Part shown: positions 9,167-20,982 of the stretch, in pieces
Numbering within the stretch: the first letter of the stretch is position 1
How the letters are laid out: each line of letters starts with the position of its first letter
Origin: Morinoia aosen
Lineage: Eukaryota > Arthropoda > Malacostraca > Amphipoda > Talitridae
Reading direction: 5' to 3'
Assembly (NCBI GenBank): GCA_030386875.1
Contig: CM059567.1
Location: 52,870,020 to 52,934,019 of the forward strand
DNA: 64,000 bases
Made by a program: the position numbers and the translations under genes
Notes under the pieces: generated by a model
What the model saw: the letters and a program-made list of their open reading frames with translations, nothing else
What the model was told of the DNA's origin: nothing
The model's database searches: none

Positions 9167-11221
9167 GTAGACCATTATCCCGATTACGGAATAGAAATTT
9201 CAGTAGTGACAGTTTCAGCTTTATCAGAAAGAGAAATGCATTTAAATTAGGGCAGTGGGCTTCGGCTTCTAGGATGTTGCCACAAAGAAAGGTTAAATCC
9301 ACGGTGACATGGTGACATTTGAACAAGTCAATGTCAATGAACACTTTGAACGTCAACATTTTTTTAGAGCGAGCCTTCAACGAAAAAGAACGAATAAATA
9401 CACAAGTTGAAGACTTAATATTGTATTCTTGTATGGTTGTTTTGCAACTCTTGGAATCTACAACCAAAAATGATACTTTATGATAACTCTGATGTAAAAT
9501 TAAGAGCAAAATTCAATTTCACCATTTGAGTCCCTCATGTGCGTTAGTGAATTTTTGAAGAGTCGCTTCCATATTATTTAGAAAAAAAGCCTGCAGAATA
9601 AGTGAAATTCATTGAAATTATACGATCCCTGAACGAATTTTTTCTTTACGCGTGAAAAACAACCCCTGCATAGCTTCCCTCAAGACCAGCGTTACGGTCG
9701 TGCAGGCCACAAACAATAAATCGAGAAGTTTGAAACCGAACACGAGCAATTCATTAACCCCTAAATTTGTGCTCAAAGCCAGCATTACAATTCAGGGCTG
9801 TCCTGCGCGCCTGCCACTTGGCCCCTCAGGGGAAGAAAAACGATCGCCGCGTGCGGTGCAGTAGGCCGAGGCAGTCGAGCGGGCAGGCCAGTGCGGGGCC
9901 CTGGAGCTCTGCTCGCCCTCATTACAAGTGCTAATTGAACTGCTCCTCTTTTTGCGTCCAACTAATGAGCAGAATGCTGCCTCCTGCTGCAAGAAATTGA
10001 ACTGTAAACGTCATTCACGGATTTCTCAATTAGAGCTTCATTAGGGCGCCGTCAGAAAACAGTCAATACGTTGCCAAATCCAGAGGCACTTCGGCACCCA
10101 AAGTTCGCGGTTCGATCGCTTGTTTTACCGTAATGAGACTTGCGGTCCAGCTGCTGCTTTTGAGAAATGCAGTGTTGTGCACCATGTCAGTAGTGCGGGC
10201 TTCTGAACAATTGAGGAGTGCGGATAACAGACAGACTGCTCACTAAAATAATGTAACATACATAAAAGCTGTACGTATGAGTAAGTGACCGAACAAAGCA
10301 GAGCTTGGTTGTACAGAAATTTGAATGAAACTCCTGGAAATTTTAAAGTTATAGAGTGTATAAAAAATCTCAAGAACTGCACTGGTCAAAATATCAGTGA
10401 AATGACCACAGAAGCTTTCAAAATGAAATATGATTTACCACAATGGAATTGCTTGCACGGCTACATTCATAGTGGATAATTTTTCATGTTTATGTATCAT
10501 ATAGTATTATGTTCCAGTTTGTTCTACTGGCGTAATAACAAAAACCATGAAATTCTGAATGTCCAATTTAGGAGAAGGATTCATTCAAAGTTGATTTACG
10601 GTCATAGCACTCTGCTCAATAACTGAATAAAATGAAATACAGTTGGTATAATTCCAAATTTAAGCGAATTTCAAACGGTATTGTTCATTTCGCTGCGTGC
10701 CTAGCAGCCCTCATCCTCTTTGTAGTAGACTCCTCCAAATTGTTGACTTCATGCAATCGAAAATTCAGTTATAACCTCGTAAACGACGTGCTCCGTTGCT
10801 TGTAGAGCTTTTGGAGGCTTGCCGACTTAGAACTCATGCTTGATGCATTAGCGCCGCAGACCGAGTATAAGAACAGGCTAGAAAGCGTCGAAGGTGAGTG
10901 TATGTGCTCTGAGATACACATTTATAAGCTGGTCTTAATAACAGCATTACAATTCATATGCTACGCGCATGAGAGTGTTGCCTTTTCAGCAAAAAAATCC
11001 TCTTCAGCGAGGAATGATGTCTGCATCATTGAAAGTACCTCGTATTTCAGGATAGTGACTCATTTCCCTTGTATGGCGGTTAATGGTGGAGATTAATTCT
11101 CAGCACGACTCGACCGTTGTTATATGAAAGCTCTCCTGTGCTCTGATGCCGGGACAACTGTTGATATGGATATGAGTGAAGGCTTTTGAACTCCCTCTAT
11201 GCGTTGGCATGCCCCGTAAGT
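9167..11221. other. Unannotated interval containing a GC-rich island at about 9785-9935
   Basis: Mostly AT-rich. A compact GC- and CpG-rich block at 9785-9935 (GCGCGCC-, CGATCGCCGCG- and GGGCCC-like content) stands out from the surroundings and is followed by homeodomain-type ATTA/TAAT cores near 9925-10040. No ORF here is convincing (minus 9117-9509 and 10125-10382 have no motif). Confidence 0.5.
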
Positions 11222-11468
11222 TGTTGGGAAAAGTTGAAGCTCTGTAGGTAGTTAGGAAAAAAGTTGAAGCTCTGTAGGTAGTTAGGAAAAAAGTTGAAGC
11301 TCTGTAGGTAGTTAGGAAAAAAGTTGATGCTCAGTAGGTAGTTAGGAAAAAACTTAATGCTCTGTTGGTAGGAAAAACTTAATGCTCTGTTGGCAGGAAA
11401 AAACTTAATGCTCTGTAGGTAGTTAGAAAAAAGTGTGTCCTCTGTAGGTAGTTAAGAAAAAATTTGAC
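11222..11468. repeat. 30-bp minisatellite, about 8 copies
   Basis: The unit begins GTTGAAGCTCTGTAGGTAGT and ends TAGGAAAAAA. The first copies are near identical. Copies from about 11350 diverge (TTAATGCTCTGTTGG, shortened spacers), a decaying right edge. Confidence 0.94.
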
Positions 11469-12685
11469 TACTAAGAGAATATTTCATACTTGTTTTGAAG
11501 TTTAAATACATTCTTCCGAGCTCAACCCCAGTTCACCTTCCTATCACATTTTTAAAACTAAAGTATAGATTTCTCGACGAAAAGGGAATTTGATTGAGTT
11601 TGAGAGATGGGTTTCAAACTGAATTTTGTCGAAATCTCAAATAAATTTTCTTGTCGAAGCAGGATATTATAGGACTGGGTTAGCTGTGCGGGTATGTGTC
11701 GTATATTTTAGTGGAAGATGACTTCAATTTTTCTTATTTTTTGAAAATACTCCAGTTAGTGAAGATCTAATTTCCATCTGTTTTGTCAGATTTTGTAGAT
11801 TTTGCAAGGCATTCAATTCGAGTGTCTTATGATGGGAGGCACTGCCACGCGAGTTCATTCGTCTTTAAGCTTTTTGAGTCCTCAAGATCTTACGTATTAA
11901 GTTAAAATTTGTAAGTCCTATTGAAGGATGTCAATACATTCTGTACACTTCTTTAAAAAAGAGAGTTCATAAAATCTGAAGATAATGCTTCCATAAAAAA
12001 GCCGGTGTAAACATAAATAACATTGTTCCTAATGTTGTCCATCACAAGCTACAAATAAAAATCTAAGTTCATTATCAATTGCAATCTTTCCTAAATAAGA
12101 GCCAATTGGCGAGGGTACCAAGTTTGTGCTCTAAAATGAACGAATCTGCGTTCTTAAATATGCTTCCGTGCATTTTCTACCTAAAGAACTCTTGGACAGG
12201 GAAATATCATCTCCTGAAACAAGTCTCGTGAAATATACCTCATGAACGAAAAAAATGATTCTTCCATGCTTGAAACAGGAGCATAAAAGGTGCACGTGTG
12301 TTCCCACTTACCTCGTGTCAAAGCCTCGTCTACAAGGTGGAGCAGCTCCTCTCATGAGCATTGCTTTGTTTCCCGAGCGGGGGCATGAATACCTGATGCG
12401 CCAGTCCTGGACTCGAATTAAAGCCTCTCAAGCGAACATGTAGTGGCCTTTGTGGCCTTAAGACCTCCCTCTAAAATGCGTCCCGGCACACGTTCTGCAA
12501 ACAGCCCCGACTCGGCGCCTTTGTGCCCTGCAGCATCAAGAACAAGTCAACAGCCTCTCATTTTGACTTTTATTGCGCGACAGAACGGCCTCAAAATTCC
12601 ACATACATGGATGCAAATGGATCTTAATATTCAGTGTTCAAACACTGTTTTGCAACAATGAGGTGAAAACACAATGAACGTTTTT

Positions 12686-12715
12686 ACAGCCATTTTATCC
12701 GGATAAAATTGGCTG
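12686..12715. repeat. Near-perfect 30-bp palindrome
   Basis: The sequence runs ACAGCCATTTTATCC then GGATAAAATTGGCTGT. The core TTTTATCCGGATAAAA is a perfect 16-bp palindrome, extended by ACAGCCA/TGGCTGT arms with one unpaired base. No role is evident. Confidence 0.8.
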
Positions 12716-14484
12716 TGAGACTCGGGCTTCGCCAAATTTTGTACCAGAATAAGATTTTGTTTTTACAGAATTTTAAGTGTTTTGCTGCATTTTTAATTGG
12801 TTTGACTTTCCCAAACGTAGGAGTGTGTTGCTTCTTGCAATTAGGAAATATTTTGCTTTCATTTTAGAGACTTGGAGATCAATACATGGATAATTTTACA
12901 AATTTTGATAGGTGCGGCAAAAGTCCTAGGACCAAAAAAATAATAAAATATTCATGTTTCGATAAAAATAAAACAACTGCCATCAGCGTTTTTTGTATTG
13001 CTATCAACTATTTTCATGCGACCACGTCCAGTTCGAATCAGAATTTCGAGTTTCTCGAAAACTCTCACATTTCGGAAGTGTCCTATGGAGAAGATTTTTT
13101 GTCTTTAGAGATAAGATTAAACAAATGTCAACAGGTGTCTAATCCAACGTCCAGTGGCATTGAACCTTTCCCCGAAGATATACTGTAATGCGTAATGAGA
13201 CATTTGTTCCAAGTTCTTGCTTCAGGATGTTTGAAAATGGTCCTGATATTACAATTGTGGTCACCTAGCTTGTAAGAAGAATTGTGGAAGGATTGTTTTT
13301 CACAAATTTTTTTAGCTTCCATAACGACAGAAATGAAAATGTGTTCGACATATGAATTCGTGTACTCCTTTATACCATGAAAAACACAAGATAAGGTTCC
13401 ATGTTTTAGAAACGAAGCCCACACCCTGAAGGAGGTGAACTTTTAGTGTCTGAAAACTGTTTTTTTAGAGTTTGTGATGTCTGTAAGGGACTCTCCCAGC
13501 ACTCTCTTATTCTCGTAATTAGATATTGCATCAACAGTAAAAGCATGAAGATTTTATCTGGAAACAAGTAGCTGTCAAGAGGCGGAAAACAATGTTTTTA
13601 AACAATACATTTTTAAGGTAGCGCTTAAGTGAGGAATATACACTATTTCAATCTTTGACTCTTACGTAACGAAGCTGAAAAATACTTCGATTTATGAAAA
13701 TTTTCGAGGTCCATAAAAGCTTCATCAAAAATTTATTATGAAAATCTTTGTTACCGGACGAGTATATGAAAAAGTTTTTGGGAGGTTCGAAAGAGTTATA
13801 TTCAATTTAAAGTTGATTTTACTTCTAGGTATGTAAGTTTGGGAAGTTAGATTTTTATTGCACTCTCATTGGAACAATAGGTTGTCGCTTAAGCCAGTTA
13901 TTTTCCCTTTCTGGATGTTTAGGAATTCCTATCGCCTTCACGTTATGTACATATGTAGAATATCAGTCAGTTAAATAATGCATCAAGGTTCATATTCTAA
14001 AATATTTGATATGACGTCTTATGCAGTGCTACATTTTAAAATTACACAGTTTTCACTTTTATGTAGAAGGATATTAGCAGATTTCTTAAATAATATGAAA
14101 GAATAAGTATTTCTCAACATATACACCTTTTTACGCGGATAAGAAAGTGATCTAAACAACATATGGTGGTTATCACTTCTCTAGCCTAAGCGGCACGTCA
14201 AAAAATATTATTGTAAATACTAACACCGTAAATAACACGATATATACAATTAGTTTGCATTCATAACCTATGCTATTGGTAAATATTTTTGTACTAACGT
14301 TCCACACCACGTCTACATCACAGTTTGAATTTAATGACGTGAAAATAAATTTTGACTTCCTCAGTAATAGAATAAAACGCACGAAAATTTGAACAGGAAT
14401 GAAAAAAATAACTTACGCTCTTCAAAATGAATAAGTCATTCACAAAAACGGAAGGGGTTTTTCAAACCCCGATTCAATTCAAAT

Positions 14485-14546
14485 AGTCTTTTACTCCCGC
14501 GGAGCATCCGGCACAATATTGTTCCGATGCTGAGGGAGGAAAGACT
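14485..14546. repeat. 62-bp imperfect hairpin
   Basis: The left arm AGTCTTTTACTCCC/GCGGAGCATCCGGC and the right arm CCGATGCTGAGGGAGGAAAGACT are reverse complements with a few small bulges, meeting at ACAATATTGT. A smaller perfect hairpin, GGGGTTT-TTC-AAACCCC, lies just upstream at about 14455-14470. It could be a remnant of a palindromic MITE or a structured RNA precursor; sequence alone does not decide. Confidence 0.75.
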
Positions 14547-17500
14547 GCATCAATCTGTGCATCGTGATTTAACAAAAATCACACATACATCGTTTTCATT
14601 GAGTGAAACATGCAGCATTATTTCACACATACCCCGTTATTTTTGCCTAAAAGTAAGACTCATTTTATTCATTTGAGTTGTAAACTATGGTTGTTAAATC
14701 ATTTTGCACGCACACGGTTTTTTTTGCGTGAAATTAAGGACCACTTTGTTCATTTGGCATTGCTGTTATAATTGCAAATTTAGATAAGGAGACTAGTGTT
14801 ATAACTGATGAAATTGCACAAAGATCTGTCACGCTGTTGTTTGTTTAATGTTGGTCGTAAATCTGATTTTAATTTTTATGAAAAGTAGCAATACATTAGT
14901 TACTATATACACTCCTCAGCTAGTGCATTCGATCAGTTTTCGCAGTATGGTTTGAACACAATATGAATATTTTAGAAAATGCCTTTTTAAACATGCGCGT
15001 AGATTTTAGAATTTTCATCATAAAATACCAGGGCTTATATGCTTGAATAATATATTTTACTACAAATTGGCTTGCGCATCTGCCGCAATAATAATACGTG
15101 AAATTATTACCATCGCACTGCCTTGCAGCATTCCTTGCAAGTTTGGTGGGGCATCCAGCTTGCACAACACTCAGTTCGCCCTACATAATAACTCGCGTGG
15201 ATTTATTCAGATGTGGAGTCTCCGGAACCTTACATTTGCCGCTAATGGGCGACGACATGCACCGGGCGGCGTTGCCCGCTTCGCGACAAGGGTTAATTTC
15301 CTGCGCAAAATGCGTGCAGTCTTTCTGCCGGCAGGAGCCGAGCATTCCTTCAGATGCTGCGCCAGAAAAATTATGCCCTTGCATAATTAATCAGGGACCT
15401 CTGAGGTCTTAGGCTCCTGAGCGCCTGCCACGCAAGCATGACACGAACAGACAAGGTGGTGGAGGAGGCCAGGTTTGGATACGCAGCTCAACTTAATGGT
15501 TGCTCGAGTCGGACCTTTGTACGACCATGTTCACCTTTGGGAATCAGTCGAAATTGTGCGGTTGTACAGAGGAAAAGATCCTAAGCATGTCTAGCGCTCT
15601 GTTACGTGTGTGAAAAAATGGCGCTATTGTATCACCTGTTAATTATTTCAAGAATTATTGAAAGAAAGATGAAATTAATTTTTTTTACCCAAGTAAAGAT
15701 AACGATGTTGTAGTTTTGTTCGTAGAAAAGTGCATTACGCTTAATTGAAAAATTCTGGAGGGTACTGCACGCAGGAACTTCAGCAAAAAATGTAAGTATA
15801 TGAATTGAACAAACAGCTTACATGTATTGCAATCTTTCATATTCATTACTCGTTGAAAAAATAAAATCGAAAATTTCAAATCGAATTACTCTGTTAAAGT
15901 GGAAAATGCACAATGATGAAGCCTCACATTCGCATATTTCAAAACCTTGCTCAATATTCTCCTGGGTCTCTATAAGGAAAATTTTTTTAACCTTCTGGGA
16001 ATTTCTGCAGAATAATAAAAACACTATATGAATTTTGAGTAAAAAAGAACAAGCGACTTCAAATTGTTTGTTTTGACGTACCATTTTTTTGAACGTTTGG
16101 ACCTATTTCACTTTCTTTTGTCACAGAAACTCTACATCTGTAAAGTTCGAGATTTAATATATAATGGAAATTTTGTAATTAGAAATAATCTCGATTTGGT
16201 ACAATTTTCTCAAATTTCTTTGGGGAGGAACTAACAAGCCAGTGAATCAATCTTACTCCAGAACTCACTCAAAGCTTTAAAAATCATCTGAACATTCAAT
16301 GGTACGACAGAATTTTATTTAAGAATAAATTCAAATGAGAATTGACGGGTTTTGAACACCCAAACAAGGCGAACAGTTTCCGCATGATGTTCTCTCACAA
16401 GGAAACTGTAACGCAGCGAAGTAAGTTGAAAAAGCCCTGCCTTTCTCTTCTGGTTCAATCTTTCAACCCAGTGAATCAATTCACGAGCTTCCCTTTCACT
16501 CTACGACCGCGCAAAAAGCGGATAACGTTTTCATGAAGCAAGGGCCTGAATGCGCGGCGCTCCCAAGGTTACAAAATGTTCCCTTCCTGCACGAGCTTCC
16601 GTAGAATCTCTGAGCTTTGCTTCGTTCTGTTTCTGCGTCTGCTGCGGAGAATTTAAGCTCAGCAAAAACTTGCTGAGAGAAATCAATCTTTTCTTCGAGG
16701 CGTGTTTTTAAGAGGCCTCATTCAGAGCCACATTAGTCGCGTTTCACTGTGAATTTTGGCTACGTTTTCTAGCATCTCTTCCTTCATTTCTGTTCGGGCA
16801 CTAATTACTGGAGCTTCCAGACAGGCTTATCGATCAACGTCTGAAATTTTTACCCGGCGACCAGCGTTCCGGAACGCAGCCCACTTCAATTAAACTTGAG
16901 GAGTCTATTGTGAGGAATTTTCTAGCCTGTTTCTGGCCGAGCTTGCAAAATAACGCTCGTGCAGAAACGCGTTATAATCTCAAGCTGGAATTGTTGAATT
17001 CAAAATAAAGGCGCGTGAAGGTCTTGCGTTCCGCGCATTACCGGTCTTGAGAGAGGTCACGGGAGCAACATCTAGTGGAGCGATTTCAGTTATTATGTAT
17101 TGGGTTATAGTTCAAAGTCTAGATGAGCATTTGAGTGTAGCAGTTCTATCTGTCCTGAGATTTAATGTTGAACACTTCACATATTTTTATCTCCTGCATA
17201 GCTGAATTTAATTTATGCATCAGGATGGGAGAGTCAATATGCTCTCAGAATATTGCATTTCGAAGGCTCCATGCAACAGATGGCAAATATGAAGACTCTT
17301 GGAAAATCGCTGATGGAGATTTGGCTGATGAGGAATAGAATCTCCATGCATAAGACGCTCGGAAGATTCTCGTTTTCGAATTCAGCCTTTAACTTGATTG
17401 TTACTTTCGAGACCTGATTGAAAAATCCAACTAAGAAAAAGGTCTAAGCCTTTATAGTTAGGAGGAGAACTTCACAAAATTAAATAATTCATACATCAGG

Positions 17501-18832
17501 CTGTTAAGTGACGTTTGATTTAACGAAGTTGTCAAACCTAAGGATGAAATTTAAGAAAAAAAAATCCAAGGTCTGTCCCCAGAAAGCAGCCCATTGTGAA
17601 CTATATGTTGATTGCTGAACTCGATTGTTTGAAGTGGACATTGTAACAAACAAATTTTTAACCCACTATGAATCATAGACTCAAAGAGAAGGTCAAAAGA
17701 ATCTTAAAGTCAAATTAAAATGTTGTGTGTGTACTGTAGAAGCATTACATCATGCATTAATGAGAGTAAATAATTCGCAAATCTTTTTGGTCAGACCGTA
17801 TGGAGTAGTTTGAGTTTTCTGTTTATTTTTGGTTCAAGAATTCTATTTTTGCTTAAAGAGCATATCAGTATAGTCAAAGGAGATGTCACTCAATGATTTT
17901 CATTATATTAAAGCGGTTGAGAAACAGACCATGAAAGCTGTTATTATTTCTTGAGTTGATTAATACAAACATGTTCGTTAATAACACATACCATCTAATT
18001 TTAAAATCAATTTCTTGGATCTGACAAAAAAATAGGATATTTGCTGTGATGTCAGAACATCCAATAGAATTAATCATGGCGAGGAGTTCAACATTTGCTG
18101 TGAAATTCTCGTTGTAAATTAAATTTCAATTCTGATGAGTTTCTGCGCTTGAATAAACGTTGTAGAATCTTCAAAATTTGCATCGTAGCAAATAAATATA
18201 TTTCACCTTTTCAAAATGATGAAAATACACACAACTACTAGCAGAGTAACGTGCTGTGAACCTGTTCTCCGGGCTTTAATGTAGTATGAATTTTACATTT
18301 TGCAGACGCTGGGATTGATTGAACTGATGATGGAGTTGTAAAAATCCTTCAATGAAAGAAAGCAGAAGGGAGAATGAAAGCGCATGTGACCAAGAAGTAC
18401 AGAGCTCTGCGTCCAATTCGGCTTTCATGAGTGCTGCTATAATCTACAATGGGTTGATCAGTGCCCCAGTGACCAGTAAGAAATCTTTCAGGTATAATGA
18501 AACCTTTCCGGAAACTAAGAAATCAGTTTATGTCATTTTTAAGAAACAAACTTCACTACACACCTCACGATTTGCAAGCTTGCCAATTTAAGCTTAGAGG
18601 ACATCAACCTGTTGCAACAGTTTAGTCAGAATGGCAGTTTTAGCTGCAGTGTACTACGTGAACTAACAATGTTGAATTCAGATGTTACGCGGACAGCTCA
18701 TGTTAAGCTAATGTTTTTCCATTCCTGAACATAGAAGTAAACTAAACTTAATTAATTTATTAAATAATTAAACTTAATTCTCGAGGAAAATAATTTTTCG
18801 GAGCGCTTTCACCATCTCACACATAACTTTAG

Positions 18833-19242
18833 AGGGCTCACATTTGAAGTTCTAACACTTGTACGATCATCTTTATTTAATAAAAAAAAATTTTCGATAG
18901 ACTCTCAGCAGCTCACACACAACCATTAAAGGTTAAAGGTTAACATCGACAGCTTTGGGATGCTGTATTTCCAATCAAGCCTGATACATATGACCTTAGC
19001 ATTGGTTTTTCAAATGTCTTATAACTAACCCTATATATAGGACACCATGACGGTTTGGTTCCCCCGTAAAGCCGGTACCCATTTCCGACACCTGGGTTGA
19101 GTGGGGTATTGTGCTTGAGCTTTCCCTTATACTCAACGGGGAAAATCTCCGCGCCAGCGCCGGGATACGAACCCGCGACTCCAACATACGAGCCCGATCC
19201 CTTAACCACTGTACCACGGAGAAAGGGCTCAAATTTGAAGTT
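18833..19242 (-). mobile_element. tRNA-derived SINE copy 2, with candidate 19-bp target-site duplication
   Basis: Minus strand. A box TGGTACAGTGG (complement of 19206-19216) and B box GGGTTCGTATCCC (complement of 19162-19174) mark the tRNA-like head starting near 19223. The body shares AGGTG, GGAAATGGG, ACCGTCATGGTGTCC and CATTTGAAAAACCAATGCTA with the SINE at 6142-6364. It has about 23 extra bases (TACCGGCTTTACGG and following) that copy 1 lacks. The 3' region holds TTAACCTTTAACCTTTAA, a short tandem tail typical of SINEs. AGGGCTCACATTTGAAGTT (18833-18851) and AGGGCTCAAATTTGAAGTT (19224-19242) flank it with one mismatch. The tail segment 18888-18937 also resembles 18793-18840, so the exact 3' boundary is uncertain. 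Confidence 0.8.
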
Positions 19243-19306
19243 TTGCCTCTAAAATCAGCATCTGTAATGCGTAGGCTGGCAGTCTGCGGTCACTAGGATG
19301 AACGCG

Positions 19307-19418
19307 AATTACACGAGTCACTTGAACACAACGATCATTGATCATGGAACATGAATGTGACATGCTGCAGAGTTATCGAGATATGAGTATTTACATGACA
19401 AAGAGTGTTGCTTTTTTA
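19307..19418. repeat. Dispersed repeat, copy A of a pair
   Basis: AATTACACGAGTCACTTGAA, ACAACGATCAT, AATGTGACATGCTGCAGAGT and TATCGAGATA occur here in the same order and spacing as in 20875-20982. Identity is high by eye across about 110 bp. The family is unknown. Confidence 0.8.
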
Positions 19419-20874
19419 TAATGGCATTTGCCTCAAAAATCGAATTGATTTCAACCTGCTTTATTGCAACTCGAACTTGTCTCACTTTAATTTCAAGAAG
19501 TGTTTTTTAGATATCAACGTATCTAGGGTACGGGCGATCAGATCCTGTCCTGTCTTGTTCTTCCCTAAGCTGCATCGACTGCGAACGTAAGTCGTGTTTT
19601 TAACAGCAGGCCAACGACATTAAGCACATCTCGTTAGCATTTTCCTTTCACGAGGTTTCAAGATTGTTTCATCGTGACAACATTTTCCAATAAATTTTTC
19701 CTTGCTTCTTTCAACATGATACCAACTTTCTGATGCGAAGTGAATGATATGCTGGAAATTTTTTTGCTCCTATAGAGATGCTGCTTTTCAAACTTCCGAG
19801 GTGTGATTAGTCGTAAGTATTAACTGTTTGTCTAGTTTGATGTTTCAACTACGTGTTTTTTGGCAGCATTAAAATTAATCGCATCAGCGCTAAGGTTATC
19901 CTCAACGACAACACCAATATTTTCCGAACAACTTCATTGTTGTTCTTTAGTTGCGACTGTAATGAGTTTTTAAGTTACCGTTTTCACATGTCTTCTAAGA
20001 TGTCCATCTACGAATGGCTCATAGACAATGACAACATGACATTGATTATAACTAAATCATGTTTCTGATAACAGCTCCCCTTAATTGCGGTCACGAATGT
20101 CGGCACAACCAGCGACAAAAGCTGTTGGTGTATGGACTGTTCTAATTTATATTCTTTCCGTTTATTTTTTCTGGACCGCTGATGGTGAAGAATGCACCGG
20201 CAGGTAATTGCGTTCAATAAATCACCATACTAAAAAATTTGCCAAGGCATTGCTCCAATTTTTGCATGAGAGTAACATTTCACTCACCGAAAGTTAGATC
20301 TGTGAAGTGTCTCGTACAGTGAGCATGTATCGCTGGTACCGACGCGTTGCCTGGCAATGGTAACGGCACTGATTCCAGGATGCGTGACACAAGATAAAAA
20401 TGCTATGAAGCTCCCACAAATGTTTGTTAACCCTGGCGGAACTTGGAGAATATTTTGCGGCGTACTAAATTTGTGAAATTAATCCCGATCGACATAACAA
20501 ACAGAAAACACACACTAAACATAGCCGTTAAATGTGCTTATTGATCTGAAGTAAATTCATCGTTGTTGAGTCGCTTCTAGCTTTTTGGTAGCTTTTTTGA
20601 GGACTGAATGAAACAATCATGAGGCAAAATGAAATTTAGAATTCATTTATTTTCGGCTTCTTGAGCCTGGTTTGGAAAATTTGAACAACTAGAAAAGCAC
20701 ATATTCCGCGTGCAGCTGAGAGACGGCGCTCTTCAACTCGTTCACGTCGAAGGATAGATCTAAGCCAGTCGTCAAGTAAAGCTCGTTTACTTATTCTATT
20801 TAGTTGACCAACAAAAAGAGCCGCTATCAATACAAGAATTTCAATTATTCATCGAATTCATAGGCGAAAAATCT

Positions 20875-20982
20875 AATTACAAGAGCGACTTGAATACAAC
20901 GATCATCGTTTATGAAACATAAATGTGACACGCTGCAGAGTTATCGAGATAGTAACACGACAACGAATGCTGCTTATTTAAA
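20875..20982. repeat. Dispersed repeat, copy B of a pair
   Basis: Direct-orientation partner of 19307-19418, with AATTACAAGAGCGACTTGAA, ACAACGATCAT and ACACGCTGCAGAGTTATCGA. Homology fades on both sides, so this is either a 1.57-kb-spaced segmental duplication remnant or two copies of an unidentified short transposon. Confidence 0.8.

Larger units (their letters stand above)
11469..18832. other. Long unannotated interval
   Basis: About 7.4 kb of AT-rich sequence with no recognisable gene, RNA or transposon. The longest open frames (100 codons at 12886-13188 plus; about 98 at 13128-13424 minus; about 115 at 15043-15390 plus) are near the length expected by chance and carry no domain. Two inverted repeats, at 12686-12715 and 14485-14546, are listed separately. 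Confidence 0.55.

Noticed and set aside
15098..15412. Cysteine-containing ORF with a signal-like start
   Set aside because: The initiator is GTG, not ATG, two other frames overlap it, and no family is recognisable.
18940..19296. Small ORFs on both strands over SINE copy 2
   Set aside because: Same reason: the sequence is a SINE with RNA polymerase III boxes and flanking duplications.
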